Assembly: GCF_000185845.1 (NCBI RefSeq)
Contig: NZ_GL629647.1
Location: 1,744,955 to 1,772,323, forward strand
Reading direction: 5' to 3'
Origin: Segatella salivae DSM 15606
GTDB taxonomy: Bacteria; Bacteroidota; Bacteroidia; Bacteroidales; Bacteroidaceae
DNA: 27,369 nucleotides
Shown here in pieces: positions 15,380 through 24,447 of the stretch. Made by a program: the position numbers and the translations under genes. Within the stretch, counting starts at the first letter, position 1, and each line of letters begins with the position of its first letter. The notes beneath the pieces are model-generated. The model searched no databases. It saw only the letters and a list, made by a program, of their open reading frames with translations, and was not told the DNA's origin.

Positions 15380-16654
15380 TCATTTCTCCTGGTTTTCCCT
15401 ATCTTTTTTCTGTGAAAGTGTACGGAAATCAGATGGTGTTACACCAAATTTATCAGAGAAATTTCTATAGAACGTTTGGGCAATAGGCATGCCACACTCT
15501 TCTCCAATGGCTTCAATCGTGTAGTCGGGACTATCTCGAAGCAACTGCGCGGCATACTCCAAACGAAGATCATTGATGAACTTCGTGAAGCTCATTCCGG
15601 CATATCGGGTAAAGAGTTGAGCGAACTTATTGTGTGGAACATATACTTCGTTGATGATATCTTCACGAGTTAGTTTCGGTTTCAGGAACAGTTTGCGACT
15701 CATGATGACATTGGAAATGCGACTGAAGAGCTCGCGGTCAGCATCTATTTCGGGTTCTTCTTTCTCCTCAACTGGCTGCGTTGTGTCAGTTTCTTCTTTC
15801 ACTTCGGCCTGTGTTTCGACCTTTTGCTCGTGCTGACTACGTTCAGTTATCAATGCCTGTCGATATTGAAGCAGTCGGTTAATTGTATCTACTGCCGACT
15901 CATTCTTACGTGTGATGATGCGGTTATAACGCGCAATTCTGAACACAATAAAGATGAGAAGCAACAAGATAACGACACCCATGATGAGGGCAATACGCAT
16001 GGTTTTCAGCTCGGCTTGCTGCTGTCGTTGTTGCAATTCAAGGATAGTTGTCTCACTGGACTTCGCTAATTTGAACGCCGAACGAGGCATAAATCCGAAG
16101 GTACTGTTAGCCCCAGCCTTTACAGATGCCGTATCTGGGCACTCCGCCAATAGCCGAAAAGAACGGTTTAAGTCGGGAAGCAGGCGCAATGCCTCGTCAT
16201 ATTTGCCCGCGTTTTGCATCACAAGCTCCGTATTGAGCAGTGTGTACACCTTTTGATATAAGCCATTCCATTGGTTCTTTGGTGTGGGCATGGAGTTGAA
16301 AATGCTTATGGCTCTGCGGAAATATGGCATGGCATCGTCGTATTCTCCAATGTTAGCTTTGTTGATACCAATAAGGAAAGCCAACGTCGCTTCATAGTTT
16401 TGGAATCGCTCTTCGATAGAACGTCCGAGGGCAATATAGGCATATTCCAAGCTCGATTGCGTCTCACCTTTAAGGTATTTTGCGTAAGCTATCTTGGTCA
16501 TCGTACGGAAATAAGCTTCCTTACTCGATGCCGTGTCCTCGATAGCATCGGCAGTTTGCCGTGCGTTCTGCTGCCCTGAGTGACACGAAGAGAATATCGT
16601 TACCGAAAAAGCGGTAATGAACAGCAGGTGATAAAACTTAAATTTGAGCTTCAT
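15380..16654 (-). CDS. Membrane-anchored TPR regulator with C-terminal AraC-type HTH domain
   Basis: This 424-residue protein has a signal with a lipobox-like FSSC (Cys24). A helical region with TPR-like repeats (about residues 48-200, including YLKGETQSSLEYAYIALG and ANIGEYDDAMPYFRRAIS) follows, then a transmembrane helix (IALIMGVVILLLLIFIVF, about 221-238). After a Glu/Thr-rich linker comes an AraC-type domain (about 305-412) with SRKLFLKPKLTREDIINEVY, FTKFINDLRLEYAAQLLRDS and GVTPSDFR. The layout suggests that an outer or periplasmic TPR region senses something and an inside HTH binds DNA. Similar one-polypeptide regulators occur in Prevotella and relatives. The lipobox could instead be part of a cleaved or uncleaved anchor. 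It lies 38 bases after the S41 protease gene, probably in the same operon. Confidence 0.8.
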   Translation of the reverse strand: MKLKFKFYHLLFITAFSVTIFSSCHSGQQNARQTADAIEDTASSKEAYFRTMTKIAYAKYLKGETQSSLEYAYIALGRSIEERFQNYEATLAFLIGINKANIGEYDDAMPYFRRAISIFNSMPTPKNQWNGLYQKVYTLLNTELVMQNAGKYDEALRLLPDLNRSFRLLAECPDTASVKAGANSTFGFMPRSAFKLAKSSETTILELQQRQQQAELKTMRIALIMGVVILLLLIFIVFRIARYNRIITRKNESAVDTINRLLQYRQALITERSQHEQKVETQAEVKEETDTTQPVEEKEEPEIDADRELFSRISNVIMSRKLFLKPKLTREDIINEVYVPHNKFAQLFTRYAGMSFTKFINDLRLEYAAQLLRDSPDYTIEAIGEECGMPIAQTFYRNFSDKFGVTPSDFRTLSQKKDRENQEK

Positions 16655-16692
16655 TGCTATAGAAATAGAGCGTTATAAATATTGAATCATGT

Positions 16693-18309
16693 TTATTTTA
16701 GCAGTCCGACAGCCTTTACCACGATGGGGTTTGTTTCATTGATTACCTGGAAATATTCACTCATATCCCATAAATCTCGGGCGATAAGTGCCTTGAGTTG
16801 TCGTCGAAGTTGAGGCAATGTGGCCTGCAACTCCTGCAGATCCTTAGGCTTAATCTTGTCTTTTTCTGCCGCCTGGACTACGTCGTCAATCAACGATTGG
16901 GGTACTTCAAAGCGTGCATTAAAGTCATTAAAGGTTGCAAACTGCTTCTTCAGCTGTTTCCGATTGACGTCAATGTATTTGAGATTAGCGTTGATGATAT
17001 AGCTGCGTGCAGCCATCTGACGCAAGAATTTTGTGTATTGCGTCGTGTCAAGTGGCACGAAAACATCTGGCATAATGCCTCCACCGCCATAAACAACGCG
17101 GTGCTTTCGCAACGTGTAATACTTCAAAGAATCAGCAAAGTGGATGCTGTCGGCACTATAAAGTTCGCCATGTTCGAAGCGTTTTTCAATGTCCATAGCG
17201 TAGTCAATGGCATCCCCCTTCTTGTAAGGCTTTTGTATGCAGCGGCCAGAAGGAGTGAAATAATGTGCTATGGTGAGTCGAATCATACTGCCATCAGGGA
17301 GGTCTATGGGGCGCTGTACAAGGCCTTTACCAAATGAACGGCGGCCAACCACGGTGCCACGATCTTGATCTTGTATTGCACCCGTAACGATTTCAGCCGC
17401 TGAAGCAGTATATTCATTGATGAGAACAAACACCTTTCCATCAAGTAATCTGCCACTACCATCGGCACAATAGTCCTGTCGTGGCACCTTACGTCCTTGC
17501 GTATAGACAATCAAATCGCTATTATGCAGGAACTCATTTGCAATCTGTACGGCTGCCATCAGATAGCCTCCGCCATTCTCTTGAAGGTCAAGAATGAGAT
17601 CTTTCATGCCTGAAGCCTTCAATGTTTCGACTGCTTTCATAAACTCATTATACGTGGTTACGCCGAAACTTCCTATGCGGATATAACCCACATGAGGGCG
17701 AATCATGTAAGCAGCATCAAGAGTTTTCACTGGAATCTTATCGCGAACAACGGTAAATTTGAGTATGCCGGCAATACCACGGCGTACAACTCCCAGTCTG
17801 ACTTTTGACCCCTTAGCCCCACGAAGGCGTTTCATGATGTCTTCTTTTGACATCTTTACGCCTGCAATGGCAGTGTCGTTGACACTCACAATGCGGTCGC
17901 CAGCCAAGATTCCGACACGTTCTGACGGGCCATTTACTACGGGTTGAATGACTAAAAGCGTGTCTTTCACCATATTAAACTGCACGCCAATGCCTTCAAA
18001 CGACCCTTGAAGTGGCTCGTTCATTTCCTTAGTTTCTTTCGCCGTTGAATAGGAAGAATGAGGATCTAACTGCTCAATCATACCACGGATACCATCTTCT
18101 GCAAGCTTCTTTTCATCGACACTGTCGACATAAAGATTTGTAATGGCCATCTCGGCAAGCACCATTTTGCGCATCGGTGAATTGTATCCAAAATTCAGTT
18201 GCTGTGCCTTTATCGCTTGAGGGAACGATAAAAGTAAAAACAAAATCACCCATGTCATTCCATAAAGGAATGCATGAGTGCGGTCGGTTTTATATAGTTC
18301 TTTCTTCAT
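16693..18309 (-). CDS. S41-family C-terminal processing protease
   Basis: This 538-residue protease of the tail-specific (Ctp) type has a signal (WVILFLLLSFPQAIKAQ, about residues 20-36). A PDZ domain spans about 105-190, with FEGIGVQFNMVKDTLLVIQP and VGILAGDRIVSVND. The catalytic domain shows HVGYIRIGSFG, LILDLQENGGG and NEYTASAAEIVTGA, with Ser303 as nucleophile, and RRSFGKGLVQ, with Lys328 as general base. DLQENGGG differs slightly from the common DLRxNGGG. It probably works in the periplasm, removing C-terminal segments from exported proteins. The C-terminal part (about 400-538) is helical. It begins 49 bases after the parE stop codon. Confidence 0.9.
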   Translation of the reverse strand: MKKELYKTDRTHAFLYGMTWVILFLLLSFPQAIKAQQLNFGYNSPMRKMVLAEMAITNLYVDSVDEKKLAEDGIRGMIEQLDPHSSYSTAKETKEMNEPLQGSFEGIGVQFNMVKDTLLVIQPVVNGPSERVGILAGDRIVSVNDTAIAGVKMSKEDIMKRLRGAKGSKVRLGVVRRGIAGILKFTVVRDKIPVKTLDAAYMIRPHVGYIRIGSFGVTTYNEFMKAVETLKASGMKDLILDLQENGGGYLMAAVQIANEFLHNSDLIVYTQGRKVPRQDYCADGSGRLLDGKVFVLINEYTASAAEIVTGAIQDQDRGTVVGRRSFGKGLVQRPIDLPDGSMIRLTIAHYFTPSGRCIQKPYKKGDAIDYAMDIEKRFEHGELYSADSIHFADSLKYYTLRKHRVVYGGGGIMPDVFVPLDTTQYTKFLRQMAARSYIINANLKYIDVNRKQLKKQFATFNDFNARFEVPQSLIDDVVQAAEKDKIKPKDLQELQATLPQLRRQLKALIARDLWDMSEYFQVINETNPIVVKAVGLLK

Positions 18310-18358
18310 TATGATTTATTTTTTATTCTACTTCATGGCTTTTCACGACACAAGAACT

Positions 18359-20341
18359 TTATTCCAAGGGTTCAGAATCAATGTCGGGAAGGTCTTCTTC
18401 AATAACAAGATTGTCGATGATAAAGTTCTGTCGCTCCATCGTATTCTTGCCCATGTAATACTCTAAGAGTTTCCCCACCTGATCGTTCTTGTGCAAAGTA
18501 ACCTGCTCTAAACGCATATCAGGCCCTATAAAGTGTGCAAACTCGTCGGGACTAATCTCTCCCAATCCCTTGAAACGCGTAATCTCAGGGTCTGGACCAA
18601 GGTCTTTGATAGCCTTAAGTCGTTCTTCTTCCGTATAGCAATACAGCGTAATAAAGTCTGATTTCTTTTCTTTCTTATCCATACGCGCGTCAGCTTCGGC
18701 TATCACCTGTTTGTTTTTAATCTTTGTTCTCTTATTCCTTACGCGGAAAAGTGGCGTTTGAAGTACGTATACATGGCCTTTCTTTATGAGCTCAGGAAAG
18801 AATTGTAGGAAGAAAGTTATTATCAATAAACGGATATGCATGCCATCAACGTCGGCATCAGTAGCTACAATCACCTTATTATATCTAAGGCTGTCGAGTC
18901 CGTCTTCGATATCAAGTGCGGCTTGAAGCAAGTTGAACTCTTCGTTCTCATAAACCACTTTTTTCGTTAATCCGAATGAATTCAGCGGCTTACCACGTAG
19001 TGAGAACACTGCTTGTGTATTCACATCACGACTCTTTGTAATGCTTCCACTGGCCGAATCTCCCTCAGTAATGAAGATTGAACTATCCTCTTTACGATCG
19101 TTTTTGGCATCACAGAAATGGATACGGCAGTCTCTTAACTTCCTATTATGAAGGTTAGCTTTCTTCGCTCTCTCGCGTGCTAACTTCGTAACTCCAGCCA
19201 TTGCTTTGCGTTCTTTCTCGCTTTCCTTGATCTTGTTCTCAATGACTTCCGCCACGTCTGGATGGATATGGAGATAATTATCGACATTCTGCTTGACGAA
19301 ATCTCCTACATATTTATTGATACTTTCGCCATCAGGAGCCATCTGAGTTGAACCAAGTTTAATCTTCGTTTGGCTTTCAAATACGGGTTCTTCGACATTA
19401 ATGGCAATGGCAGCAACAAGTCCATTGCGCACATCGGTATACTCATAATTCTTATTATAGAACTCCTTTATCGTCTTAGCTATATGTTCTTTGAATGCGC
19501 TTTGATGCGTTCCACCTTGTGTAGTGTGCTGACCATTCACAAAACTATGATACTCTTCACCATATTGATTGGTATGAGTGAAGGCGATTTCTATATCTTC
19601 TCCCACGATATGAACAATAGGATACAGGCCGTCATTCGTCATAGTATCGTTCAACAAATCAGCCAAACCATTCCGACTTTTGATGCGACGTCCGTTGTAC
19701 ATGATGGTTAATCCACTGTTCAAATAGGTGTAATTGCGCAGCATAGTCTCAACAATATCGTTGTGGAAACTATAGTCTTTAAAGAGTGATTTGTCGGGTT
19801 CGAAGTAGATAAAAGTACCGTTTTCGTCGTCTGTTTCGAGTGTAACATCATTGAGTTTCACGCCTTTTTCAAAGGTCAACTCACGTACTTTCCCATCACG
19901 AAATGACTTTACTTCAAAGTGTGAACTCAATGCGTTCACTGCCTTAATACCTACACCATTCAAACCAACGCTTTTCTTAAAAGCCTTCGAATCATACTTA
20001 CCACCGGTGTTAAGCATGCTAACTGCCTCAACCAACTTCCCTTGAGGAATGCCTCGTCCGTAGTCACGCACACTCACACGCAAGTTATCTTCCACCTCAA
20101 TCTCAATGCGATCGCCGGCTTTCATCTTAAATTCGTCGATTGAATTATCAACAACTTCCTTCAACAATACATAGATTCCATCTTCCGGAAGATTACCATC
20201 GCCGAGACGCCCGATATACATTCCCGGACGTGTTCGCACGTGTTCCATATCCGAAAGATGTCGAATATTATCGTCTGTATAGGCTACCGTCGGCTCTTGT
20301 TGACGGCTTTGAGCTTCATTTATCGTTTCGTTTTCAGGCAT
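18359..20341 (-). CDS. parE: DNA topoisomerase IV subunit B (type IIA topoisomerase ATPase subunit)
   Basis: ParE pairs with ParC to decatenate replicated chromosomes. The 660-residue protein has the GHKL ATPase motifs: LLKEVVDNSIDEF (Glu62, Asn66), VRDYGRGIP (Asp93) and SVGLNGVGIKAVNALSSH (about 124-141). The transducer lysine loop is QTKIKLGS near residue 324. The toprim domain has ITEGDSASGS (Glu426) and ATDADVDGMHIR (Asp495, Asp497, Asp499), which coordinate magnesium. The short length, without the insert of long GyrB, and the Lys/Arg-rich C-terminus fit ParE rather than GyrB. parC is not in the window. It starts 43 bases after the GNAT-like gene and probably shares its promoter. Confidence 0.93.
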   Translation of the reverse strand: MPENETINEAQSRQQEPTVAYTDDNIRHLSDMEHVRTRPGMYIGRLGDGNLPEDGIYVLLKEVVDNSIDEFKMKAGDRIEIEVEDNLRVSVRDYGRGIPQGKLVEAVSMLNTGGKYDSKAFKKSVGLNGVGIKAVNALSSHFEVKSFRDGKVRELTFEKGVKLNDVTLETDDENGTFIYFEPDKSLFKDYSFHNDIVETMLRNYTYLNSGLTIMYNGRRIKSRNGLADLLNDTMTNDGLYPIVHIVGEDIEIAFTHTNQYGEEYHSFVNGQHTTQGGTHQSAFKEHIAKTIKEFYNKNYEYTDVRNGLVAAIAINVEEPVFESQTKIKLGSTQMAPDGESINKYVGDFVKQNVDNYLHIHPDVAEVIENKIKESEKERKAMAGVTKLARERAKKANLHNRKLRDCRIHFCDAKNDRKEDSSIFITEGDSASGSITKSRDVNTQAVFSLRGKPLNSFGLTKKVVYENEEFNLLQAALDIEDGLDSLRYNKVIVATDADVDGMHIRLLIITFFLQFFPELIKKGHVYVLQTPLFRVRNKRTKIKNKQVIAEADARMDKKEKKSDFITLYCYTEEERLKAIKDLGPDPEITRFKGLGEISPDEFAHFIGPDMRLEQVTLHKNDQVGKLLEYYMGKNTMERQNFIIDNLVIEEDLPDIDSEPLE

Positions 20342-20384
20342 ATTTGTTTTTCTTTATTTCATAAAAGGGCTGGCGCTGCAACAC

Positions 20385-21533
20385 TTAAATCAGCTTTTTA
20401 TAGCATCGACGACGCTTATGTTGCACGGTTTCTAAGTATTGCCACTGCGATTGTACTTTGCCATTGGTTTCCATTTCCACATGGGTTTCACCCCACTCTA
20501 TTCCATATTTCTGATAAATAGGAATGAGATGAGAGAACAAAAGGGCATTAGCGCCTTTCACACGATACTCAGGAAGAACGCCTATCAGCAACAAATCGAC
20601 TATCTTTGTCTTATGAAACTTCAACACACGAAGCATATCCCACCAACCAAACGGCCACAATCTGCCTCTGTGTAGCTTCTGCAATGCACGTGACAACGAA
20701 GGAATCGTAATACCAACTCCCACTAATTTATGGGGCGTTACACTCCAATCTTCAACTATCGGCACCCAGTTTAAATCAACAAAGGGCAGATACATCTTCA
20801 CATATTGGTCTATCTGACGATCTGAAAGCTCTGAATAGCCATAGAGATGCTTAAATGTTTCGTTGATTACTTCAAACACTTTATGACCATATCCGTCCTT
20901 AAAGATCTCACGTCTTGTCATTGCTCGCACATGAAGATCATAGCGTTTTTCAATCATCTGAGCCACTTTCATATACTTTTCTGGCATTTCTTTCGGCACA
21001 ATGAGCTTGTATTCTACATAATCATTGTCCTTTTCCCAGCCGCCAAGTTCCTGCATGTGGCGCGGATAATAAGGGTAGTTATAGAGGGTTGCCATTGTTC
21101 CGAGCTGGTCAAAACCATCTGTCAACATTCCCTCTGGGTCCATATCAGTAAACCCAAGCGGCCCAATGATGTTGTCCATACCATGGGCTTTGCCATAGTT
21201 TCCTACCGCATCAAGCAATGCACGGCTCACTTCTATGTCGTCAATAAAGTCAATCCAGCCAAACCTTACAGCCTTCGTATCCCACTGTTTGTTTGCTTTG
21301 TGGTTAATGATGGCAGCCACACGGCCCACCAATTTGCCTTCTTTATAAGCTAAATATAACTCTGCTTCACAGAACTCAAAAGCCGCATTCTTCTTTGGAT
21401 CAAGCACATGCATATCGTCACTAAATAGTGTCGGTGCATCATATTCATTTCCTTCGTAAAGATCATAATGGAAATCGATGAAGGTTTTTAAGTCTTTTTT
21501 GTTCTCTACCTTCTTTATTTCAACTGATGACAT
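20385..21533 (-). CDS. GNAT-fold N-acetyltransferase-like protein
   Basis: A protein of about 382 residues, with start taken at MSSVEIKKVENKKDLKTFID (21533). In-frame ATGs at 21545 and 21560 are possible, but the promoter TSS near 21555 argues against the last. The N-terminal part has ELYLAYKEGKLVGRVAAIIN, a typical GNAT strand, then RFGWIDFIDD and the conserved IGPLGFTDMDPEGMLTDGFD. The C-terminal part has DLLLIGVLPEYRVKGANALL, which resembles a second acetyl-CoA-binding loop. Bacteroidetes genomes carry a family like this annotated as N-acetyltransferase; no substrate is known to me. It starts the transcript that probably also carries parE and the genes beyond. Confidence 0.7.
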   Translation of the reverse strand: MSSVEIKKVENKKDLKTFIDFHYDLYEGNEYDAPTLFSDDMHVLDPKKNAAFEFCEAELYLAYKEGKLVGRVAAIINHKANKQWDTKAVRFGWIDFIDDIEVSRALLDAVGNYGKAHGMDNIIGPLGFTDMDPEGMLTDGFDQLGTMATLYNYPYYPRHMQELGGWEKDNDYVEYKLIVPKEMPEKYMKVAQMIEKRYDLHVRAMTRREIFKDGYGHKVFEVINETFKHLYGYSELSDRQIDQYVKMYLPFVDLNWVPIVEDWSVTPHKLVGVGITIPSLSRALQKLHRGRLWPFGWWDMLRVLKFHKTKIVDLLLIGVLPEYRVKGANALLFSHLIPIYQKYGIEWGETHVEMETNGKVQSQWQYLETVQHKRRRCYKKLI

Positions 21534-21561
21534 TGTATCTATCATTTTATTTCTAAACATG

Positions 21562-21593
21562 CAAAATTAGCCAAAATTGGTCATAATTCCAAA
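21562..21593 (-). promoter_or_regulatory. Promoter for the GNAT-like gene and parE
   Basis: On the leftward strand, TTTG (21593-21590), 20 bases, then TAATTTTG (21569-21562) is a consensus match. The TSS should be near 21555, 22 bases before the chosen start codon. The box lies against the 3' end of the methyltransferase gene (21595), so that gene and this one may be transcribed separately. Confidence 0.7.
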
Positions 21594-21594
21594 T

Positions 21595-22782
21595 TTACAT
21601 TTGTTTTTTGCATAATATTAAGGTATGTGTTGTCCCCACAGTCGTGGCAAATAAATAATCATTTCCCCCTTCTTTCAAGTGCAAACGCCGCCGAAGTTCG
21701 ACAACTGTCAACGGAAAATTCCTCACCGCCACATTGGCTTTTATTAGTCCGCCAAGCTTTGTTTTCACCTCTTTTCGGTTCATCGACATGATGCTTTGAA
21801 TCTCAAAACTACGCCCCGGAAAGCCTTCCACGCGCTTATCCGACACAAACAGATGGGAGTTCTGCCCCACTCCTTTCACTCCATAGCGTTCAGCCAGCTC
21901 GCCAAAACAGCCTCCTTTCATCAGTGAAGCATGGGGTTCATAGAGCCAACGAGCCGAACTGAGGTTGTCAACCATATTTACTGGAATAGCAATTTGACTG
22001 AAAGCACACGCAAAAACATCGTCATCATTCACACAATACAGGCGCTTTTCATCACATGCTTCCTGTCGTAGAATGAGCAAAAGTTCCTTACATTCGCCTC
22101 CAACACTCACGATATGAACCTCTGAAACATATTTCATTTCCTCCACAGCTGCATGCCAATCGAGCATCGGCGATAGCTTAATCATAACCCATTGCGCCTT
22201 TTCCACAAGCTCATCACTAAGTGTTGCCACATCGGGCGAGCAGTCTTTAATGGCATAAGTCTTACTCCCGTGCGCATCACGGCGGGCAGGATCCAAGTAA
22301 ACGAGTGCGACTCGGTCTTGCTGTTCGCGAAGATAGGCAACACCATCCCCCTCTACTATCTCTGCCTGTTGTAGTTCGAAACACGCTGCATTGTGGCGCA
22401 TCACCTCACAAAGGCGCTCTTGTTGCTCCACATATACAGCCTTTTCAAACAGCCGAGCCATGTAAGAAAAGTCCACGCCGAAGCCCCCAGTGAGGTCTAC
22501 TAACGTACCTTTCTGCCGCTCATCTGCTGCTAACAACCGCTCTACTACCCTGCATTTATAACGCGCAGTGGCTTCACTTGAGCACTGTTCCATCGACAAA
22601 TGAGGAGGAAACCACACGTCATCTCGCCTTGCCCATTCAGGCAGTTTCTGACGCGCTGTCTGCCATCCCTGTATCTGAGAAAGGGCAAAAGCCATGTCAA
22701 CTTCAGGCCATCGACGAGCTTGAAGGGCTAAGGTGCGCACATCGTCTGTGCGGTGTTGGCGTATAAACGTGGCTGTATTCAT
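21595..22782 (-). CDS. Class I SAM-dependent methyltransferase, THUMP-like type
   Basis: This protein of 395 residues from the ATG at 22782 (MNTATFIRQHRTDDVRTLAL) has a SAM-binding motif I, TLVDLTGGFGVDFSYMARLF, about 94 residues in. An acidic strand AVYVEQQERL and a motif IV ALVYLDPARRD follow. A helical N-terminal region precedes the fold. The C-terminal part (RSFEIQSIMSMNRKEVKTKL, GGLIKANVAVRNFPLTVVEL) resembles the THUMP-like domain of Bacteroidetes methyltransferases related to class I tRNA methylases. An RNA substrate is plausible but unproven. I prefer this start because the upstream in-frame ATG (22815) adds an unlikely MPCVAECYRLA. It lies 69 bases after the dipeptidase gene. Confidence 0.8.
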   Translation of the reverse strand: MNTATFIRQHRTDDVRTLALQARRWPEVDMAFALSQIQGWQTARQKLPEWARRDDVWFPPHLSMEQCSSEATARYKCRVVERLLAADERQKGTLVDLTGGFGVDFSYMARLFEKAVYVEQQERLCEVMRHNAACFELQQAEIVEGDGVAYLREQQDRVALVYLDPARRDAHGSKTYAIKDCSPDVATLSDELVEKAQWVMIKLSPMLDWHAAVEEMKYVSEVHIVSVGGECKELLLILRQEACDEKRLYCVNDDDVFACAFSQIAIPVNMVDNLSSARWLYEPHASLMKGGCFGELAERYGVKGVGQNSHLFVSDKRVEGFPGRSFEIQSIMSMNRKEVKTKLGGLIKANVAVRNFPLTVVELRRRLHLKEGGNDYLFATTVGTTHTLILCKKQM

Positions 22783-22851
22783 TGCTAAGCGATAACATTC
22801 CGCGACACAAGGCAAACTGCTTTGTGCTGCCTTTTGTCGTGCATCATAAAC

Positions 22852-23550
22852 TTATGGGATGACTTTATAATACTTCTTTGCCGTTGCACGCGAACATTTA
22901 TTAAAGTGCCACCACTCTGTTCTGAGTGGAATGAATCCGCCATATCGCATGACTTTGCGCAACAACTGACGATTTTCACGCGCTTTCTTGCTAATTTTCT
23001 TCTCCTCAACCAAGCGATCTTCATGGTCGATATGGGCGGCACGGCCCATATAATCGATTTTTGTTCCCATGTCGAGTGTGTCACCTTTCAGCGTACAAAG
23101 TGTGATGTCAACTGCCATTCCATAATTATGCATGCCACCACCATGGGCTGGATTCGACACATAGATATCCTTTTCGGTGTGTTTCACCTTATCCCACATC
23201 TTCTGTTGGATGTGCATCGGGCGAGCCGCATCATAGACTTTCAGACTCAAATCGGGGCGTAACTGCTTCAAATATGCCTGCGCTTTCTTCAATGCGGCCA
23301 TGGCTTCGGGATGCAAAAAGGCTTCTTTGAGATCGTCATATAGCACTACTCCGCAGAAGTTATCAGCCCTTCCATACATCAAACTCACATGGATTGACGG
23401 ATCAACCTCACGGATGTTCACATAGCCTTCGCGCGCTAATTTCCGCGCCGTCTGACTTTCTTTCTGCGCAGCTTCGACAGAAATCACACTGCATGACAAC
23501 AGCAACAGGCACGCAAGGCGACTCACAAGTCGTTGTCTTTTCATTTTCAT
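22852..23550 (-). CDS. ddpX: VanX-like D-Ala-D-Ala dipeptidase (peptidase M15D)
   Basis: A 232-residue protein with an N-terminal signal (LVSRLACLLLLSCSVISVEA). LLSC at Cys20 could be a lipobox or simply part of a cleaved signal. Family residues are KVYDAARPMHIQQKMWD (Arg110), GGGMHNYGMAVDITL (zinc ligands His141 and Asp148), and TEWWHFN (Glu212 as catalytic base, His215 as ligand). The DDL/VanX group cleaves D-Ala-D-Ala. With no other van genes nearby and an export signal, a role in periplasmic peptidoglycan turnover is more likely than vancomycin resistance. It overlaps mgtC by four bases (ATGA), so the two are translationally coupled. Confidence 0.88.
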   Translation of the reverse strand: MKMKRQRLVSRLACLLLLSCSVISVEAAQKESQTARKLAREGYVNIREVDPSIHVSLMYGRADNFCGVVLYDDLKEAFLHPEAMAALKKAQAYLKQLRPDLSLKVYDAARPMHIQQKMWDKVKHTEKDIYVSNPAHGGGMHNYGMAVDITLCTLKGDTLDMGTKIDYMGRAAHIDHEDRLVEEKKISKKARENRQLLRKVMRYGGFIPLRTEWWHFNKCSRATAKKYYKVIP

Positions 23551-24038
23551 TGTTTATTGTTTTGTGGCGTTTCGTCTGCCAACGCCTTGTCTTCATTTTT
23601 CGCATGATGGTGTTCGAGATGACGAAGCACATAGTTGAATGCTTCCATTCCCATGAGAACGAGCACCGTGGCCACTGCCGAGAGCACGTAAAGTCCGGCT
23701 CCACAACCCAAGCCTATTGCCGCAGTAACCCACACTCCGGCTGCCGTGGTCAGTCCACGCACGGCATTTTTCTGAAAGATTATCGTCCCGGCACCAATAA
23801 AACCAATGCCCGACACTACCTGAGCAGCTATGCGTGACACGTCAAGACGCATGTTGGGATCCTTCAATATGCCGTCAAAACCATGGGCCGATATAATCAT
23901 AAAGAGGGCCGATCCGAGTGCAACTAAGAAATGAGTACGTAGTCCTGCCGCCTTCTCGCGATACTCGCGTTCGAGTCCAATGAGTCCTCCTAACACGGCA
24001 GCAACAAAGATTCGTAAGATAAACTCTAATGTCATCAT
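23547..24038 (-). CDS. MgtC/SapB-family membrane protein
   Basis: A 163-residue membrane protein beginning MMTLEFILRIFVAAVLGGLI, then GLEREYREKAAGLRTHFLVA, the hallmark of the MgtC/SapB family. Four or five hydrophobic helices follow, including SGIGFIGAGTIIFQ and LTTAAGVWVTAAIGLGCGAG. MgtC of Salmonella helps survival at low magnesium and in macrophages by inhibiting the F-type ATPase. Most SapB-like proteins, like this one lacking the large C-terminal MgtC domain, are of unsettled function. The C-terminus is His/Glu-rich and hydrophilic. It starts the leftward mgtC-dipeptidase transcript. Confidence 0.9.
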   Translation of the reverse strand: MMTLEFILRIFVAAVLGGLIGLEREYREKAAGLRTHFLVALGSALFMIISAHGFDGILKDPNMRLDVSRIAAQVVSGIGFIGAGTIIFQKNAVRGLTTAAGVWVTAAIGLGCGAGLYVLSAVATVLVLMGMEAFNYVLRHLEHHHAKNEDKALADETPQNNKQ

Positions 24039-24063
24039 AAGTGAGAAAAATGATATCGTGTTG

Positions 24064-24071
24064 CAAACTTA
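24064..24071 (-). promoter_or_regulatory. -7 box upstream of the mgtC/sapB-family gene
   Basis: The leftward strand reads TAAGTTTG (24071-24064), 26 bases before the start codon at 24038. This predicts a leader of about 20 bases. No TTTG lies at the expected -33 distance, so support is partial. Confidence 0.45.
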
Positions 24072-24411
24072 CACAAAAATTGTAACATTCCCATGCTTTC
24101 TTCTGGTTTTTCACTCATCCTTCTGCGCATAAACCACCTCACTTCATGAGCCAAAACAAAGGGAAAATGCTCGCATAGACATACACTCATAAGCCTCAAC
24201 CTTCACTCTTGACCTGCTGTTCTGACGTATTAAACGAGAGAAGTCAGCCTCATTCAACAGGGAATAAATCGCAAACAACAAGTTGAAGTAATCAAGAAAA
24301 ACAAAAGTTTTCATAGAAATATGCCACTATTTCAATAATGATTACCAACTGATTTACAATGCTTTATCTTATAGTTATAGTTTTTATCAATGACTTAATA
24401 TATTTTTTCGA
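24072..24411. other. Gene-free AT-rich region between the mgtC promoter and the RNA promoter
   Basis: About 340 bases with no ORF of note and no clear repeat or hairpin. It separates the divergent mgtC promoter from the rightward promoter at 24412. Confidence 0.6.
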
Positions 24412-24442
24412 TTGCTAAAGGGATAGAGATTTTCTATCTTTG
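24412..24442 (+). promoter_or_regulatory. Promoter for the candidate structured RNA
   Basis: TTG at 24412-24414, exactly 20 bases, then TATCTTTG at 24435-24442. No protein gene follows within 2 kb on this strand, so the promoter appears to serve a non-coding RNA. Confidence 0.7.
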
Positions 24443-24447
24443 CAATG

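Noticed and set aside
16798..17337. Rightward ORF of 179 codons
   Set aside because: It is a shadow of the S41 protease gene, with no domain and no promoter.
18359..20341. gyrB
   Set aside because: Length and the basic C-terminus fit ParE better, although the families share all motifs, so a tree would be the final test.
22852..23550. Vancomycin resistance gene vanX
   Set aside because: No vanH, vanA, vanR or vanS gene is nearby and the protein has an export signal, whereas resistance VanX is cytoplasmic. A cell-wall turnover enzyme is more likely.
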